Part shown: piece by piece, positions 46,988-56,065 of the stretch
How positions within the stretch are numbered: position 1 is the stretch's first letter
Layout of the letters: each line of letters begins with the position of its first letter
Assembly: GCF_001423485.1 (NCBI RefSeq)
Contig: NZ_LMOD01000001.1
Span: 316,617 to 380,616 of the forward strand
Direction: 5' to 3'
DNA from: Microbacterium sp. Leaf320
GTDB taxonomy: Bacteria > Actinomycetota > Actinomycetes > Actinomycetales > Microbacteriaceae
Length of the DNA: 64,000 nucleotides
Notes under the pieces: model-generated
Told to the model about the DNA's origin: nothing
Databases searched by the model: none
The model's input: only the letters and a program-made list of their open reading frames with translations
Position numbers and translations under genes: made by a program

Positions 46988-47551
46988 GTGAGCACCGAAC
47001 CTCGACCGGAGGCCGCACGGACATTCCGTGCGGCCTCCGGGCCTGTCTCCCTCGTGCTGTGCTCGCTGCTCGCCCTCTTCCTGCTGGGCGACGCCGTCGT
47101 GCGCGCCGGCTGGGGGCAGATGCTCCTGCTCGCCCCGTGGGTGCTGCTCGGGCTCTGGGTGGTCTACGAGATCGCCTTCGTGTCGGTCGTTCGTGTCGAC
47201 GCCCAGGGCGCTGTCGTGCAGAACATGCTCCGCCGCACGTCATTCGGCTGGAGCCGGGTGCGCGACATCGACCTGCGCTGGCAGCTGGTGTTCTCCCTCG
47301 ATGACGGCACCGACCTCTCGTGCTACGGCGGGCCGGCTCGTGCGCGTCCCGTCCGCCGCCCGACGAGCGGCGATGACGAGGCCAAGGCTCCGGCCGGTCT
47401 TCGCGACCTGACCGAGATCCGTGATCGCTGGCAGGACGCACCCGCGACGGCGGACGCTCCTCTTCGACGCACCTGGGATTCGCGGGCGCTCATCGCGCTC
47501 GGTGTGATCGTGCTCTGGGCCGTCGTGTCGGTCCTGATCGCCAGCGCCTGA
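46988..47551 (+). CDS. PH-domain-like membrane protein
   Basis: 187 residues from the GTG at 46988, 2 nt behind the ATPase stop. Two helices near the N-terminus (about 20-38 and 45-63), a cytosolic middle with VVRVDAQGAVVQNMLRRTSFGWSRVRDIDLRW, which reads like a bacterial PH (bPH) domain, a variable acidic/Pro linker and one C-terminal helix (165-185). It may be the last gene of the Opp operon by position only; nothing links it to peptide uptake. Function unknown. Confidence 0.75.
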   Translation: MSTEPRPEAARTFRAASGPVSLVLCSLLALFLLGDAVVRAGWGQMLLLAPWVLLGLWVVYEIAFVSVVRVDAQGAVVQNMLRRTSFGWSRVRDIDLRWQLVFSLDDGTDLSCYGGPARARPVRRPTSGDDEAKAPAGLRDLTEIRDRWQDAPATADAPLRRTWDSRALIALGVIVLWAVVSVLIASA

Positions 47552-47576
47552 ACGCCTGCGTGCGCTCCGGGTCGAC

Positions 47577-48359
47577 TCAGTCCGGAAGGCCGAACAGCGC
47601 GGGGAACGCGCTCGCTGCCCAGGGGTAGCCGACGAACACGGTCGCGTCGATCAGGAAGTGCGCCACAAGGAACGGCATCAGCCGACCGCTGCGCTGGAAC
47701 AGCCAACCGAACAGCAGGCCCATCGCGAGGTTTCCGATGAAGGCGCCCGGCCCCTGATAGAGGTGGTAGCTCGCGCGCAGCAGCGAGGTCGTCAGGATGA
47801 TGGTCCACGGACCCCACCCGAGCTGCTTCAGGCGGGCGAACAGATATCCGAGCACCACGAACTCCTCCTGCAGTGACGCACGGGCCGCCGCGAGGAGGAG
47901 GATCGGCACTGTCCACCAGTGGGAGCCCTGGCCCGAGGGGTCGACCGCGACGAAGATCCCCATGGCCCTTCCGGCCAGATAGAGTCCGATGCCCGGGATG
48001 CCGATCGCCGCGACGAGCAGTACGCCCCGCCCGATGTCGGGTGCCGTCTTCGTGCCGTCGAGGCCGAGTCTTCCCAGATGCGGCCTCGAGGGCTGCCAGA
48101 GCAGGTAGCAGACGAGCAGCACAGGGACGATCGAGAACCCGATCGACAGGATCTGATAGATCAGGTCGAAGATCTCCCGATCGCTCCGCGAAGGATTGAG
48201 CGTGGCCGTCTGATCGGCGAGCGGCACGTCGGCGGTGAGCAGGTCCGCCAGCTCGACGATCGCGTAGACCGCCGACTTACCGAGACCGAGGGCCAGCACG
48301 ATCGCGATCTCCCACCCGATTCGTGCTCTCGGGGGTGGGGCGTTCGAGGGGAGGCTCAT
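47577..48359 (-). CDS. CPBP-family intramembrane metalloprotease
   Basis: 260 residues, about seven membrane helices. The Abi/CPBP signature is present: EEFVVLGYLFARL (motif 1, usually EExxxR; here the Arg is not at its standard place), SYHLYQGPGAF (motif 2 His), and VAHFLIDATVF (motif 3 His). Relatives process or inactivate membrane proteins and some give bacteriocin self-immunity. Whether this one is active is uncertain because of the altered motif 1. TACGAT lies 10 nt upstream of the ATG. Confidence 0.82.
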   Translation of the reverse strand: MSLPSNAPPPRARIGWEIAIVLALGLGKSAVYAIVELADLLTADVPLADQTATLNPSRSDREIFDLIYQILSIGFSIVPVLLVCYLLWQPSRPHLGRLGLDGTKTAPDIGRGVLLVAAIGIPGIGLYLAGRAMGIFVAVDPSGQGSHWWTVPILLLAAARASLQEEFVVLGYLFARLKQLGWGPWTIILTTSLLRASYHLYQGPGAFIGNLAMGLLFGWLFQRSGRLMPFLVAHFLIDATVFVGYPWAASAFPALFGLPD

Positions 48360-48393
48360 GGCATCACCGATCGTACTCGGGCAGTCGGCGCCG

Positions 48394-49464
48394 CTAAGGC
48401 ATGGGCGCGTGCACTTCGGCGGCCCATGCGCGCATGAGCTGTCGCTCTTCGGCTGTGCAGATGTAGTCGTAGCCGTAGTCGCGACTGTCGAAGGTCAGGG
48501 TCCACAGATCCAGATAGGTCAATGCGTAGCAGTCGGCGAACACCTCGCTGTTCCCCTGAAAGTGCCCCTGCTCCACGAGGACGCCAGATGACCCCAGCTC
48601 GGCCCCGTTCGCATCGCTGTCGGCTCGCATGTAGAGGTGCGCGAGCTCGTGCAGAACGACCAGACGGATGGCGGTGTCGCCGCCGAGCTGGCCTTCAGGC
48701 AGAAGGTGAACCGTCAGCGTTTCCTCGGAGATGCAGCCGATCGTCACACGTCCGTCATCCGGTTCTCCGGGGGTCCCGCACTCGGTGTCCGCGTTCCATG
48801 CGATGTCGATGAATCCCTGGCCGGCTTCGTCGACGATCGCCTCGCTGACCGAACCGGAGACGTTCGCTCGTCGCGCGGCGGCGTCGGCGATCCGCTGCTC
48901 GAGGCTCTGCCGGATGGCCTTGGCTTCGCTCGCATGGTCAGCGACCGACGCGTCGGTGACAGGGGGCTGCGAGATCGACGCCTCCAGACGTCGGAACGTC
49001 ATGAGGTCCGCGACGAGGGGAGCGACCGGGTTCGTCTCGATCTGGGCGTAGAGGTCGTAGTACCTGCTCCGCTCCGCATCGAACGCCGCCAGCGACTCGG
49101 AGCGGGAGTCGGTTCCCTGTGCTGTCGGCTGCTCGGGCGACGACGAGGACGCGAACAGCCCTGCGACGACGAGAACCACGACGAATGCGAAGCCCATCAG
49201 GGCGATTCCACCGCATCCGAGAAGTGCGCACAGCCCGCCCCTTCCGCGCCGCGGAACAGGGGCTGGAGCCGGAGCAGCCGCCACCGCTCGCATCGCGGGA
49301 TCGACCGCGAGCATCCAGTCGCGCAGCTGCGGGTAACACGAGGGGTGACGCAGCACGAGCGGGTGCAGATCTCCCCGGCGTGCGACTATCTCTGCGAGCT
49401 GAGCCGGTGCCGTCCACGGATTCTGCACAGCGGCCAGGTCGGTGTCGTACATGTGGCCGCTCAT
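48394..49464 (-). CDS. Membrane-anchored putative metalloprotease with N-terminal repeat domain
   Basis: 356 residues from the ATG at 49464, placed by a TACCGT box 6 nt upstream. Residues 13-52 (NPWTAPAQLAEIVARRGDLH and HPSCYPQLRDWM) resemble the variant leucine-rich repeat module of Microbacteriaceae. A Pro/Arg linker and one membrane helix (about 77-103) follow. The outer part carries VVLHELAHLYMRAD with the zinc motif HELAH (272-276) and a later Glu307 in GNSEVFADCYAL as a possible third ligand, and four cysteines. It would be an extracytoplasmic zinc peptidase with a cytosolic protein-binding module (inference). Confidence 0.75.
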   Translation of the reverse strand: MSGHMYDTDLAAVQNPWTAPAQLAEIVARRGDLHPLVLRHPSCYPQLRDWMLAVDPAMRAVAAAPAPAPVPRRGRGGLCALLGCGGIALMGFAFVVVLVVAGLFASSSSPEQPTAQGTDSRSESLAAFDAERSRYYDLYAQIETNPVAPLVADLMTFRRLEASISQPPVTDASVADHASEAKAIRQSLEQRIADAAARRANVSGSVSEAIVDEAGQGFIDIAWNADTECGTPGEPDDGRVTIGCISEETLTVHLLPEGQLGGDTAIRLVVLHELAHLYMRADSDANGAELGSSGVLVEQGHFQGNSEVFADCYALTYLDLWTLTFDSRDYGYDYICTAEERQLMRAWAAEVHAPMP

Positions 49465-49470
49465 GCGGTC

Positions 49471-49476
49471 ACGGTA
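49471..49476 (-). promoter_or_regulatory. Leaderless -10 box TACCGT for the metalloprotease gene
   Basis: Minus-strand TACCGT, 6 nt, ATG at 49464. Confidence 0.5.
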
Positions 49477-49550
49477 TCGCACAGCCCCTCGGATCGGCGC
49501 GACGCTCGAGGTGGACAGGGGTCGCTCAGGAACGACTCGCCCGAATACGA

Positions 49551-49556
49551 TAGTCT
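49551..49556 (+). promoter_or_regulatory. -10 box TAGTCT for typA
   Basis: TAGTCT leaves a leader of about 41 nt with only a weak AGGA ribosome site before the ATG at 49604. Confidence 0.45.
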
Positions 49557-49603
49557 GGAACGTCGGCTTCTCGGCAAAACCCCACACTCTTTAGGACATA
49601 TGC

Positions 49604-51517
49604 ATGGCGCACGCCCTTCGCTCTGACCTCCGCAACGTCGCAATCGTCGCGCACGTCGACCACGGCAAGACCACTCTCGTCGACGCCATGCTGCGTCAGA
49701 CGGGCTCGTTCGGCGAACACGCCCACGTCGATGAGCGCGCCATGGACTCGAATGACCTCGAGCGTGAAAAGGGCATCACGATCCTCGCCAAGAACACGGC
49801 GATCACCTACAAGGGAAAGCACGCTCAGGGCAAGGAGATCACGATCAACGTGATCGACACCCCCGGCCACGCCGACTTCGGCGGTGAGGTCGAGCGCGGC
49901 CTGTCGATGGTCGACGGTGTCGTCCTGCTCGTCGACGCGAGCGAGGGCCCGCTTCCGCAGACCCGCTTCGTGCTGCGCAAGGCTCTCGAGTCGAAGCTCC
50001 CCGTCATCCTGCTGGTCAACAAGACCGACCGCCCCGACGCTCGCATCGCCGAGGTCGAGGAAGAAGCTCACGACCTGCTTCTGGGCCTCGCATCCGACCT
50101 CGTCGATGACGTGCCCGACCTCGACGTCGACGCGCTGCTCGACGTGCCGGTGGTCTATGCGTCCGGTCGCGCCGGCGCGGCATCGCAGAACCGTCCCGCC
50201 GACGGCTCGCTGCCCGACAACGACGACCTCGAGCCGCTCTTCGAGGCGATCCTCGAGCACGTCCCGGCTCCGGCCTATGACGACGAGGCTCCGCTGCAGG
50301 CCTGGGTCACCAACCTCGACTCCAGCCCCTTCCTCGGTCGGCTCGCGCTGCTGCGCGTGTTCAACGGCACGCTGAAGAAGGGCCAGACCGTGGCCTGGGT
50401 CCGCGCAGACGGCACACACCAGAACGCGCGAATCACCGAGCTGCTCAAGACCCGTGCGCTCGAGCGCTACCCCGCCGAGTCGGCAGGCCCCGGCGACATC
50501 GTCGCCATCGCCGGATTCGAGAACATCACGATCGGCGAGACCATCGCCGACCCCGAGGATGTCCGCCCGCTCCCCGCGATCACGGTCGACGACCCCGCCA
50601 TCTCGATGACGATCGGTACGAACACCTCGCCGCTCATGGGCAAGGTCAAGGGCCACAAGCTCACCGCTCGCATGGTCAAGGACCGTCTCGACAAGGAGCT
50701 GATCGGTAACGTCTCGCTCAAGGTCGTCGACATCGGGCGTCCCGACGCGTGGGAGGTGCAGGGCCGCGGCGAGCTGGCTCTGGCGATCCTCGTCGAGAAC
50801 ATGCGTCGTGAGGGCTTCGAGCTCACCGTCGGCAAGCCGCAGGTGGTCACGAAGAAGATCGACGGCAAGACCTACGAGCCCTTCGAGCACCTCACGATCG
50901 ACACGCCGGAGGAGCACCTCGGCGCGATCACGCAGCTTCTCGCGAACCGCAAGGGCCGCATGGAGAACATGACCAACCACGGCACCGGCTGGGTGCGCAT
51001 GGAGTTCATCGTCCCCTCGCGCGGTCTGATCGGCTTCCGCAGCGAGTTCCTCACCACGACCCGCGGTACGGGTATCGCCAACGCGATCTCGCACGGGTAC
51101 GAGCCGTGGGCGGGATCCATCACGACCCGTCAGAACGGATCGATCGTCGCCGACCGTCAGGGTGTCGTCACCCCGTTCGCGATGATCGCCCTGCAGGAGC
51201 GCATGTCCTTCTTCGTGCAGCCCACGCAGGAGGTCTACGAGGGCATGGTCATCGGCGAGAACTCCCGCGCCGACGACATGGACGTGAACATCACCAAGGA
51301 GAAGAAGCTCACCAACATGCGTGCGGCGAGCTCCGACACCTTCGAGTCGATGACGCCCCCGCGCCAGCTGACGCTCGAGGAGAGCCTCGAGTTCGCTCGT
51401 GATGACGAGTGCGTCGAGGTCACGCCCGAGGTCGTTCGCATCCGCAAGGTGAACCTCGACGCGAACACCCGTGCGCGTGAGACCGCTCGACTGAAGCGCC
51501 AGGACGCCAACGTCTGA
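49604..51517 (+). CDS. typA: Translational GTPase TypA/BipA
   Basis: 637 residues, normal length. A ribosome-associated GTPase of the EF-G type needed under stress and for ribosome assembly. G1 AHVDHGKT (17-24), G2 region REKGITI, G3 [15 protein letters not shown]4 NKTD, then EF-G-like domains II, III and V ([57 protein letters not shown]) and the BipA C-terminal domain. Monocistronic, with a good terminator behind it. Confidence 0.97.
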   Translation: MAHALRSDLRNVAIVAHVDHGKTTLVDAMLRQTGSFGEHAHVDERAMDSNDLEREKGITILAKNTAITYKGKHAQGKEITINVIDTPGHADFGGEVERGLSMVDGVVLLVDASEGPLPQTRFVLRKALESKLPVILLVNKTDRPDARIAEVEEEAHDLLLGLASDLVDDVPDLDVDALLDVPVVYASGRAGAASQNRPADGSLPDNDDLEPLFEAILEHVPAPAYDDEAPLQAWVTNLDSSPFLGRLALLRVFNGTLKKGQTVAWVRADGTHQNARITELLKTRALERYPAESAGPGDIVAIAGFENITIGETIADPEDVRPLPAITVDDPAISMTIGTNTSPLMGKVKGHKLTARMVKDRLDKELIGNVSLKVVDIGRPDAWEVQGRGELALAILVENMRREGFELTVGKPQVVTKKIDGKTYEPFEHLTIDTPEEHLGAITQLLANRKGRMENMTNHGTGWVRMEFIVPSRGLIGFRSEFLTTTRGTGIANAISHGYEPWAGSITTRQNGSIVADRQGVVTPFAMIALQERMSFFVQPTQEVYEGMVIGENSRADDMDVNITKEKKLTNMRAASSDTFESMTPPRQLTLEESLEFARDDECVEVTPEVVRIRKVNLDANTRARETARLKRQDANV

Positions 51518-51531
51518 GAATCGTCTAAGAA

Positions 51532-51573
51532 AAGGGGCTCTGCATCGCCGGAAACGGCGGCGCAGGGCCCTTT
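51532..51573 (+). terminator. Rho-independent-like terminator after typA
   Basis: Outer stem AAGGGGCTCTGC (51532-51543) with 51562-51573, inner stem CGCCG/CGGCG capped by a GAAA tetraloop, followed by TTTCTC. Confidence 0.75.
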
Positions 51574-51680
51574 CTCACGAAACGTCCAGGCGGGTCGTTG
51601 CAGAATCGTTACCTTGCGCCTGGGGCGATCTCCCGATGAGTGTCCTGCGACGGGCGTACGACGACCCGAAAGTCGAACCC

Positions 51681-52574
51681 ATGCTTCATTCATCCCGTGC
51701 GCTTCGGCGCGCCCATGCAGCGGCGTCCGCCCGTGACGCGGTCACCGCGCGCCGTCCCAAGATGATCTTCGGAACGGTGGCCGGTGCAGTCCTCGGACTC
51801 GCAGTCACTGTCGGAATGGCGGCGGGCCCGGCTGCCGGGGCAGAGACGCCGGACGCTGTCGCCCAGGTGACCTCGTTCGTCACCGGTGGCGAGCCTCTGG
51901 CCAAGATCGCCGACGACTCGGCGATCACGATCGCTCTGGCAGAAGATGCTGTGGCCGCGGCAGACGCCCTCAACGCCGAGGTCGCGGCCTCGGGTCTCGA
52001 TCTCGGCGCCGACCCCTCGTCGGTCGCGACCGACGAGCTCGCTGCCGACATCGATCGCCTCAGCGGCGATCGCGACTCGATGCCCGCGCTGCTGCTGTCC
52101 TCCGTGGCCCTGGAGACGACCACAGGCACGGACGACGTCATCGCCGGCACGGCCGCGCTGCAGGCGTCGTTCACGGCCGCCCAGGAGAGGAAGGCGGCCG
52201 ACGACGCGGCCCGGGCTGCGGCCGAGCAGGCGGCGGCGGAGGCTGCCGCGCTGGCGCAGGCGAACACTCCGGAGGGTGCGAAGGCCACCGCTCGCCAGAT
52301 GATGGCGGACAAGTACGGATGGGGAGAGGACCAGTTCTCCTGCCTGAACTCGCTGTGGACCAAGGAGTCCGGCTGGAACTACCAGGCGTACAACGCATCG
52401 GGCGGCGCCACCGGCATCCCGCAGGCGCTTCCCGGAAGCAAGATGGCCTCCGCCGGAAGCGACTGGCAGACCAACGCGGCCACCCAGATCGCCTGGGGTC
52501 TGGGCTACATCGACTCCGTGTACGGTGCGCCATGCAGCGCTTGGGGTCATTCGCAGGCGTCCAACTGGTACTGA
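51681..52574 (+). CDS. Secreted transglycosylase-like protein (aggregation-promoting factor type)
   Basis: 297 residues from the ATG at 51681; an in-frame ATG 45 nt upstream is possible. An N-terminal Arg-rich stretch and a hydrophobic signal (MIFGTVAGAVLGLAVTVGMA, cleavage near GAE) are followed by an Ala-rich helical stalk (about 60-200, with AAFTAAQERKAADDAARAAA-like coiled coil) and a C-terminal lysozyme-like domain: ARQMMADKYGWGEDQFSCL, NSLWTKESGWNYQAYN with the likely catalytic Glu, GGATGIPQALPGSKMASAG, and YGAPCSAWGHSQ. It probably cuts or binds peptidoglycan at the cell surface. Confidence 0.85.
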   Translation: MLHSSRALRRAHAAASARDAVTARRPKMIFGTVAGAVLGLAVTVGMAAGPAAGAETPDAVAQVTSFVTGGEPLAKIADDSAITIALAEDAVAAADALNAEVAASGLDLGADPSSVATDELAADIDRLSGDRDSMPALLLSSVALETTTGTDDVIAGTAALQASFTAAQERKAADDAARAAAEQAAAEAAALAQANTPEGAKATARQMMADKYGWGEDQFSCLNSLWTKESGWNYQAYNASGGATGIPQALPGSKMASAGSDWQTNAATQIAWGLGYIDSVYGAPCSAWGHSQASNWY

Positions 52575-52602
52575 CGCCTCGAGCCACGAGTAGCTGCACC
52601 CA

Positions 52603-52644
52603 CCGAGACCCACCCCCGCGACAGTCGCGGCGGGTGGGTCTCGG
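52603..52644. terminator. 13-bp hairpin terminator
   Basis: CCGAGACCCACCC (52603-52615) pairs with GGGTGGGTCTCGG (52632-52644); the loop contains a further CGCGAC/GTCGCG stem. It closes the transglycosylase gene. Confidence 0.75.
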
Positions 52645-52702
52645 CGTTCGAGACGTCTGAAACGGTCACTGAAATCTCTAGGCAGCGCGGGCGCGTTGGC
52701 AC

Positions 52703-52708
52703 TACCGT
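52703..52708 (+). promoter_or_regulatory. -10 box TACCGT for glutaminase
   Basis: TACCGT about 42 nt upstream of the glsA ATG, whose leader ends with GGAGGAGGACCA. Confidence 0.4.
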
Positions 52709-52750
52709 GAGCGGTGACGGCTGGGGGGTCGTGGATCCGGAGGAGGACCA

Positions 52751-53764
52751 ATGGACGTCGAGGCGCTATCCGACATTCCCCAACAGGTGTCGACAGGCCG
52801 GCTCCCTGGCTGGGACAGGGTCGATGAGCTCGTGCAGGAAGCCCACCGTCGCTACTCCGAAGACCGCCACGGAGCGGTGGCCGACTACATCCCGGTGCTC
52901 GCCGAGGTCGACCCGGAGCTCTTCGGTCTCGCCGTGATCGAGGTCGACGGGGGTCTGCACGATGCGGGTGACGCCCTGCATCCGTTCTCGATCCAGTCGA
53001 TCTCGAAGATGTTCGTCTATGCCCTGGCCATCCAGGAGCACGGGCACGAGCGCGTGCGCGAGATCGTCGGGGTCAACAACACGGGTCTCGCCTTCAACTC
53101 CCTGATGGCCCTCGAGCTCAACGGCGGACATCCCATGAACCCGATGGTCAATGCCGGGGCGATCGCGACCACGGCGCTCATGCCGGGAGCGACCGCCGTG
53201 GAGCAGTGGGAGCGCGTGCGCGAGGGGTTGTCGGCGTTCGCCGGTCGTCCGCTCAGCCTCGACGGCGTGGTGTATGCGTCCGAGGCGGAGACGAACGAGC
53301 GCAACCGCGCGATGGGCTGGCTGCTGCGCGGCTACGGGCGGCTCGACGGCGATCCCGATGAGGTCGTCGACGTCTATACGCGCCAATGCGCGCTGAGCGT
53401 GACTGCGCACGATCTCGCCGTGATGGGGGCGACGCTCGCCGACGGCGGCGTGAACCCGGTCACCGGCGAGCGCGTGGTCTCCGCGGATGTCTGCCGCGAC
53501 ACGCTCGCCGTGACAGCCTCGACGGGACTCTACGAGGCGTCGGGCGAGTGGCTGTTCGAGATCGGCCTTCCTGCCAAGTCGGGGGTTGCCGGTGGCATCG
53601 TCGCTGTCGCCCCGGGTAAGGGCGCCGTGGCAGGATTCTCGCCGCGTCTCGATCGTGCGGGAAACTCGGTGCGGTCGCAGCTCGCGATCGGTCATCTCTC
53701 CCGCGCGCTCGGATTGAACCTGTTCGCCTCCGCCCCCTCGGCGACCGCTCGGTCGACGGATTGA
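52751..53764 (+). CDS. glsA: Glutaminase A
   Basis: 337 residues. A serine-dependent (beta-lactamase-fold) enzyme converting glutamine to glutamate and ammonia. The catalytic Ser-x-x-Lys pair is in PFSIQSISKMFVYALA; other conserved parts are NNTGLAFNSLMALE, HPMNPMVNAGAIAT, a Tyr in YTRQCALSVTAHDLAVMGATLADGG and LPAKSGVAGGI. No STAS extension is present. GGAGGAGG sits in front of the ATG. It is followed after 31 nt by an MFS gene, so both may be one transcript; a Glu/Gln-related export role for that protein is only a guess. Confidence 0.95.
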   Translation: MDVEALSDIPQQVSTGRLPGWDRVDELVQEAHRRYSEDRHGAVADYIPVLAEVDPELFGLAVIEVDGGLHDAGDALHPFSIQSISKMFVYALAIQEHGHERVREIVGVNNTGLAFNSLMALELNGGHPMNPMVNAGAIATTALMPGATAVEQWERVREGLSAFAGRPLSLDGVVYASEAETNERNRAMGWLLRGYGRLDGDPDEVVDVYTRQCALSVTAHDLAVMGATLADGGVNPVTGERVVSADVCRDTLAVTASTGLYEASGEWLFEIGLPAKSGVAGGIVAVAPGKGAVAGFSPRLDRAGNSVRSQLAIGHLSRALGLNLFASAPSATARSTD

Positions 53765-53795
53765 CTCCTTCATCCACCGTTCAGAGGACACTCCC

Positions 53796-55421
53796 ATGAC
53801 ACACACCGCACCGGCGTCCACCAAGACATCGTGGATGCCACTGGTCAGCCTCTTCCTCGCCCAGGTGCTCATGTCGTTCAACGTGGCGGCACTGCCGATC
53901 TCGCTGGGCGGCATGGTGAGCGAGTTCGGCGTTCCTCCGACGGTCGCGAGCACGACGATCGTCATGTACGGTCTCGCTGTCGCCGCTCTGGTGATGACCG
54001 GCGCGAAACTCGGCCAGCGCGTCGGATGGGTGCTCATCTTCCGAGTGGTGATCGCTCTGTTCGCCGCGTCGTCAGTGCTGATGATCATGTCTCCGACCGT
54101 GGGATGGGCCATCGCGGGTCAGGCTGTGGCCGGAGCGGCCGCGGCGATCATCGTGCCCTCGATCGTGGCGCTGATCGCCGAGAACTATCGAGGTGCCCAG
54201 CAGGCCACGGCGATCGGCGCCATCGGCTCTGCTCGCGCGATCTCGGGTGTGACGGCGTTCCTGATCGGCGGCACCCTGGGCACGCTCGTCGGGTGGCGTC
54301 CGATGTTCTTCATCGTCTTCGGCATCGCGGTCGTCGTCTTCGCCTTCAGCTTCACCCTTCGAGGCGACCGAGGGGATGCGTCGATCCGCATCGACCTCGT
54401 CGCCTCGCTTTTGATCGGCGCGGCGATCGTGCTGCTCACGCTCGGCTTCAACAACCTCAACGGCTGGGGTGCGGTGGCCGCCACCGAGGCTGCGCCGTTC
54501 AGCATCTTGGGGCTGTCGCCCGCTCCGGCATTCATCGTGGTGGGCATCGTGCTCGGCCAGGCGTTCTTCGTCTGGACCCGCAGGCGGATGGCCGAGGGCA
54601 AGGTGCCGTTGATCGATCTCAGCGTGCTTGGGTCGTCGAAGGAGCGGGCGGCCGTCTACGCGATGTTCATCGTCGTCGCCCTCGAGGCATGTGTGAACTT
54701 CACGATCCCGCTGTACATCCAGATCGTGCAGGGACGCACGCCGTTCGACACGTCACTCGCGATGATGCCCTTCAACCTCACTGTCTTCATCACCGCGACC
54801 CTCGTGGTGCGCTTCTACAAGCGCTACCCGCCCCGCGTGATCGGTGTCTTCGGATTCATCCTGACGACGGTAGCGCTCGTGTGGCTCTCCTTCGTGGTGA
54901 ACAACAACTGGGAGACCCTGCCCACGATCTTCGGTCTGATCGTGTTCGGCATCGGTCAGGGTGCGCTCGTGACCCTGGTCTTCAACGTGCTGGTCACGGC
55001 AGCCCCCGCCGAGCTCGCGGGGGACGTCGGCTCGCTTCGTGGAACCACCCAGAACCTCGCCTCGGCGGTCGGAACCGCCCTGGCGGGGGCGCTGCTCGTC
55101 TCTCTGCTCGGCCTGAGCATCGGTCGCGCGGTGGTGGAGCATCCCGAGCTGCCGCCCACGCTCGTGGCGCAGGTAGACATGGACAACCTGAACTTCGTCA
55201 GCAACGATGACCTCCGCGCAGCTCTCGAGCAGACGGATGCGACGCCCGCGCAGATCGACGCCGCGGTGACGATCAATGAGGAGTCACGCCTGGGTACTCT
55301 GCGGCTCGGCCTGCTGCTGCTCGCGGGTCTCAGCGCCGTGGCGATCCTCCCCGCGTCTCGTCTGCCGAAGTACAAGCCCGACGAGATTCCCGATCCCTCG
55401 CCGGTCGCGGGTTCGGACTGA
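53796..55421 (+). CDS. MFS transporter, DHA2-like
   Basis: 541 residues, about 14 helices. Opening PLVSLFLAQVLMSFNVAALPISLGGM, motif-A-like GAKLGQRVGW and the mid-protein helix pair VALEACVNFTIPLYIQIVQG fit the 14-helix drug:proton antiporters. A larger outer loop near the C-terminus (about 445-480, with FVSNDDLRAALEQTDATPAQ) precedes the last helix. AGAGGACA before the ATG. Substrate unknown. Converges on the XRE-cupin regulator. Confidence 0.9.
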   Translation: MTHTAPASTKTSWMPLVSLFLAQVLMSFNVAALPISLGGMVSEFGVPPTVASTTIVMYGLAVAALVMTGAKLGQRVGWVLIFRVVIALFAASSVLMIMSPTVGWAIAGQAVAGAAAAIIVPSIVALIAENYRGAQQATAIGAIGSARAISGVTAFLIGGTLGTLVGWRPMFFIVFGIAVVVFAFSFTLRGDRGDASIRIDLVASLLIGAAIVLLTLGFNNLNGWGAVAATEAAPFSILGLSPAPAFIVVGIVLGQAFFVWTRRRMAEGKVPLIDLSVLGSSKERAAVYAMFIVVALEACVNFTIPLYIQIVQGRTPFDTSLAMMPFNLTVFITATLVVRFYKRYPPRVIGVFGFILTTVALVWLSFVVNNNWETLPTIFGLIVFGIGQGALVTLVFNVLVTAAPAELAGDVGSLRGTTQNLASAVGTALAGALLVSLLGLSIGRAVVEHPELPPTLVAQVDMDNLNFVSNDDLRAALEQTDATPAQIDAAVTINEESRLGTLRLGLLLLAGLSAVAILPASRLPKYKPDEIPDPSPVAGSD

Positions 55422-55423
55422 CC

Positions 55424-55972
55424 TCAGCGGAGCTCCGAGATGAGGACTGCGCTCGTGCCGGGCAGGATCGCCTCGAACACGTGCGGCGCGTCTCCGGCGT
55501 ACGAGAGGTAGTCACCCGGGTTCAGCAGCACGGGTTCGCCCGTCGGTCCGATCCGTGCCCGTCCTGACATGAGGATCACGTGCTCTGTCGTCCCGGCGTG
55601 ATGCGGGTCGGAGCGTCGTGGATCACCGGGTTCCGCCTGGATCAGGTATACGTCCCGACGCGCGCCGGGTGGACTGGCGGAGAGCAGGGTCGCGCTGTAT
55701 GCCGCAGCAGACGAGGGGACGCCGGCGAGATCGTCTGCGCGGATCAACGTCGGGGCGTTGGTCTGCTGATCGACGAGTACGGCGAACGGCACACCGAGCG
55801 CGACGCCCAGGGCCCAGAGGGTCTCGACGCTGGGGTTGCCGGATCCTGATTCGAGCTGCGAGACCGTCGCCTTCGAGATGCCCGCGCGACGGGCGAGCTC
55901 GGACACCGACAGTCCTGCGGCCTCTCTTTCTCGACGCAGGGTGCGGGCGATGCGAGTGCGAAGTTCCTCCAT
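55424..55972 (-). CDS. XRE-family regulator with cupin domain
   Basis: 182 residues. Residues 8-62 are a helix-turn-helix of the XRE type (LRREREAAGLSVSELARRAG, ISKATVSQLESGSGNPSVET), and residues 70-180 a cupin-2 barrel with DPHHAGTTEHVILMSGRARIG and LNPGDYLSYAGDAPHVFEA carrying the His residues of a metal or ligand site. These regulators often sense a small ligand and control an adjacent transporter. Here the divergent azlCD is the obvious target, and a near-palindromic site lies between the two starts. Confidence 0.92.
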   Translation of the reverse strand: MEELRTRIARTLRREREAAGLSVSELARRAGISKATVSQLESGSGNPSVETLWALGVALGVPFAVLVDQQTNAPTLIRADDLAGVPSSAAAYSATLLSASPPGARRDVYLIQAEPGDPRRSDPHHAGTTEHVILMSGRARIGPTGEPVLLNPGDYLSYAGDAPHVFEAILPGTSAVLISELR

Positions 55973-55983
55973 GCGTTCATCAT

Positions 55984-56005
55984 GTCAAACGAACGTTCAC
56001 TTGAC
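55984..56005. promoter_or_regulatory. 22-bp near-palindromic operator between xre-cupin and azlC
   Basis: GTCAA-N2-GAACGTTC-N2-TTGAC: 18 of 22 positions are symmetric. It overlaps the TTGACT -35 of azlC and the start region of the divergent regulator gene, so one bound dimer could control both. A related half-conserved stretch (TTCACTTTATCGAA, 56043-56056) lies just before the azlC start. Confidence 0.6.
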
Positions 56006-56029
56006 TATCCATCGCGATCTGTTCAGAAT
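56001..56029 (+). promoter_or_regulatory. Promoter TTGACT-N17-CAGAAT for azlCD
   Basis: -35 at 56001-56006 and -10 at 56024-56029 with the ideal 17-nt spacer. It argues for the azlC start at 56066 and not for the earlier in-frame ATG at 55982. Confidence 0.5.
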
Positions 56030-56065
56030 GATGAGCGTGTGTTCACTTTATCGAACGGTCGGGGA

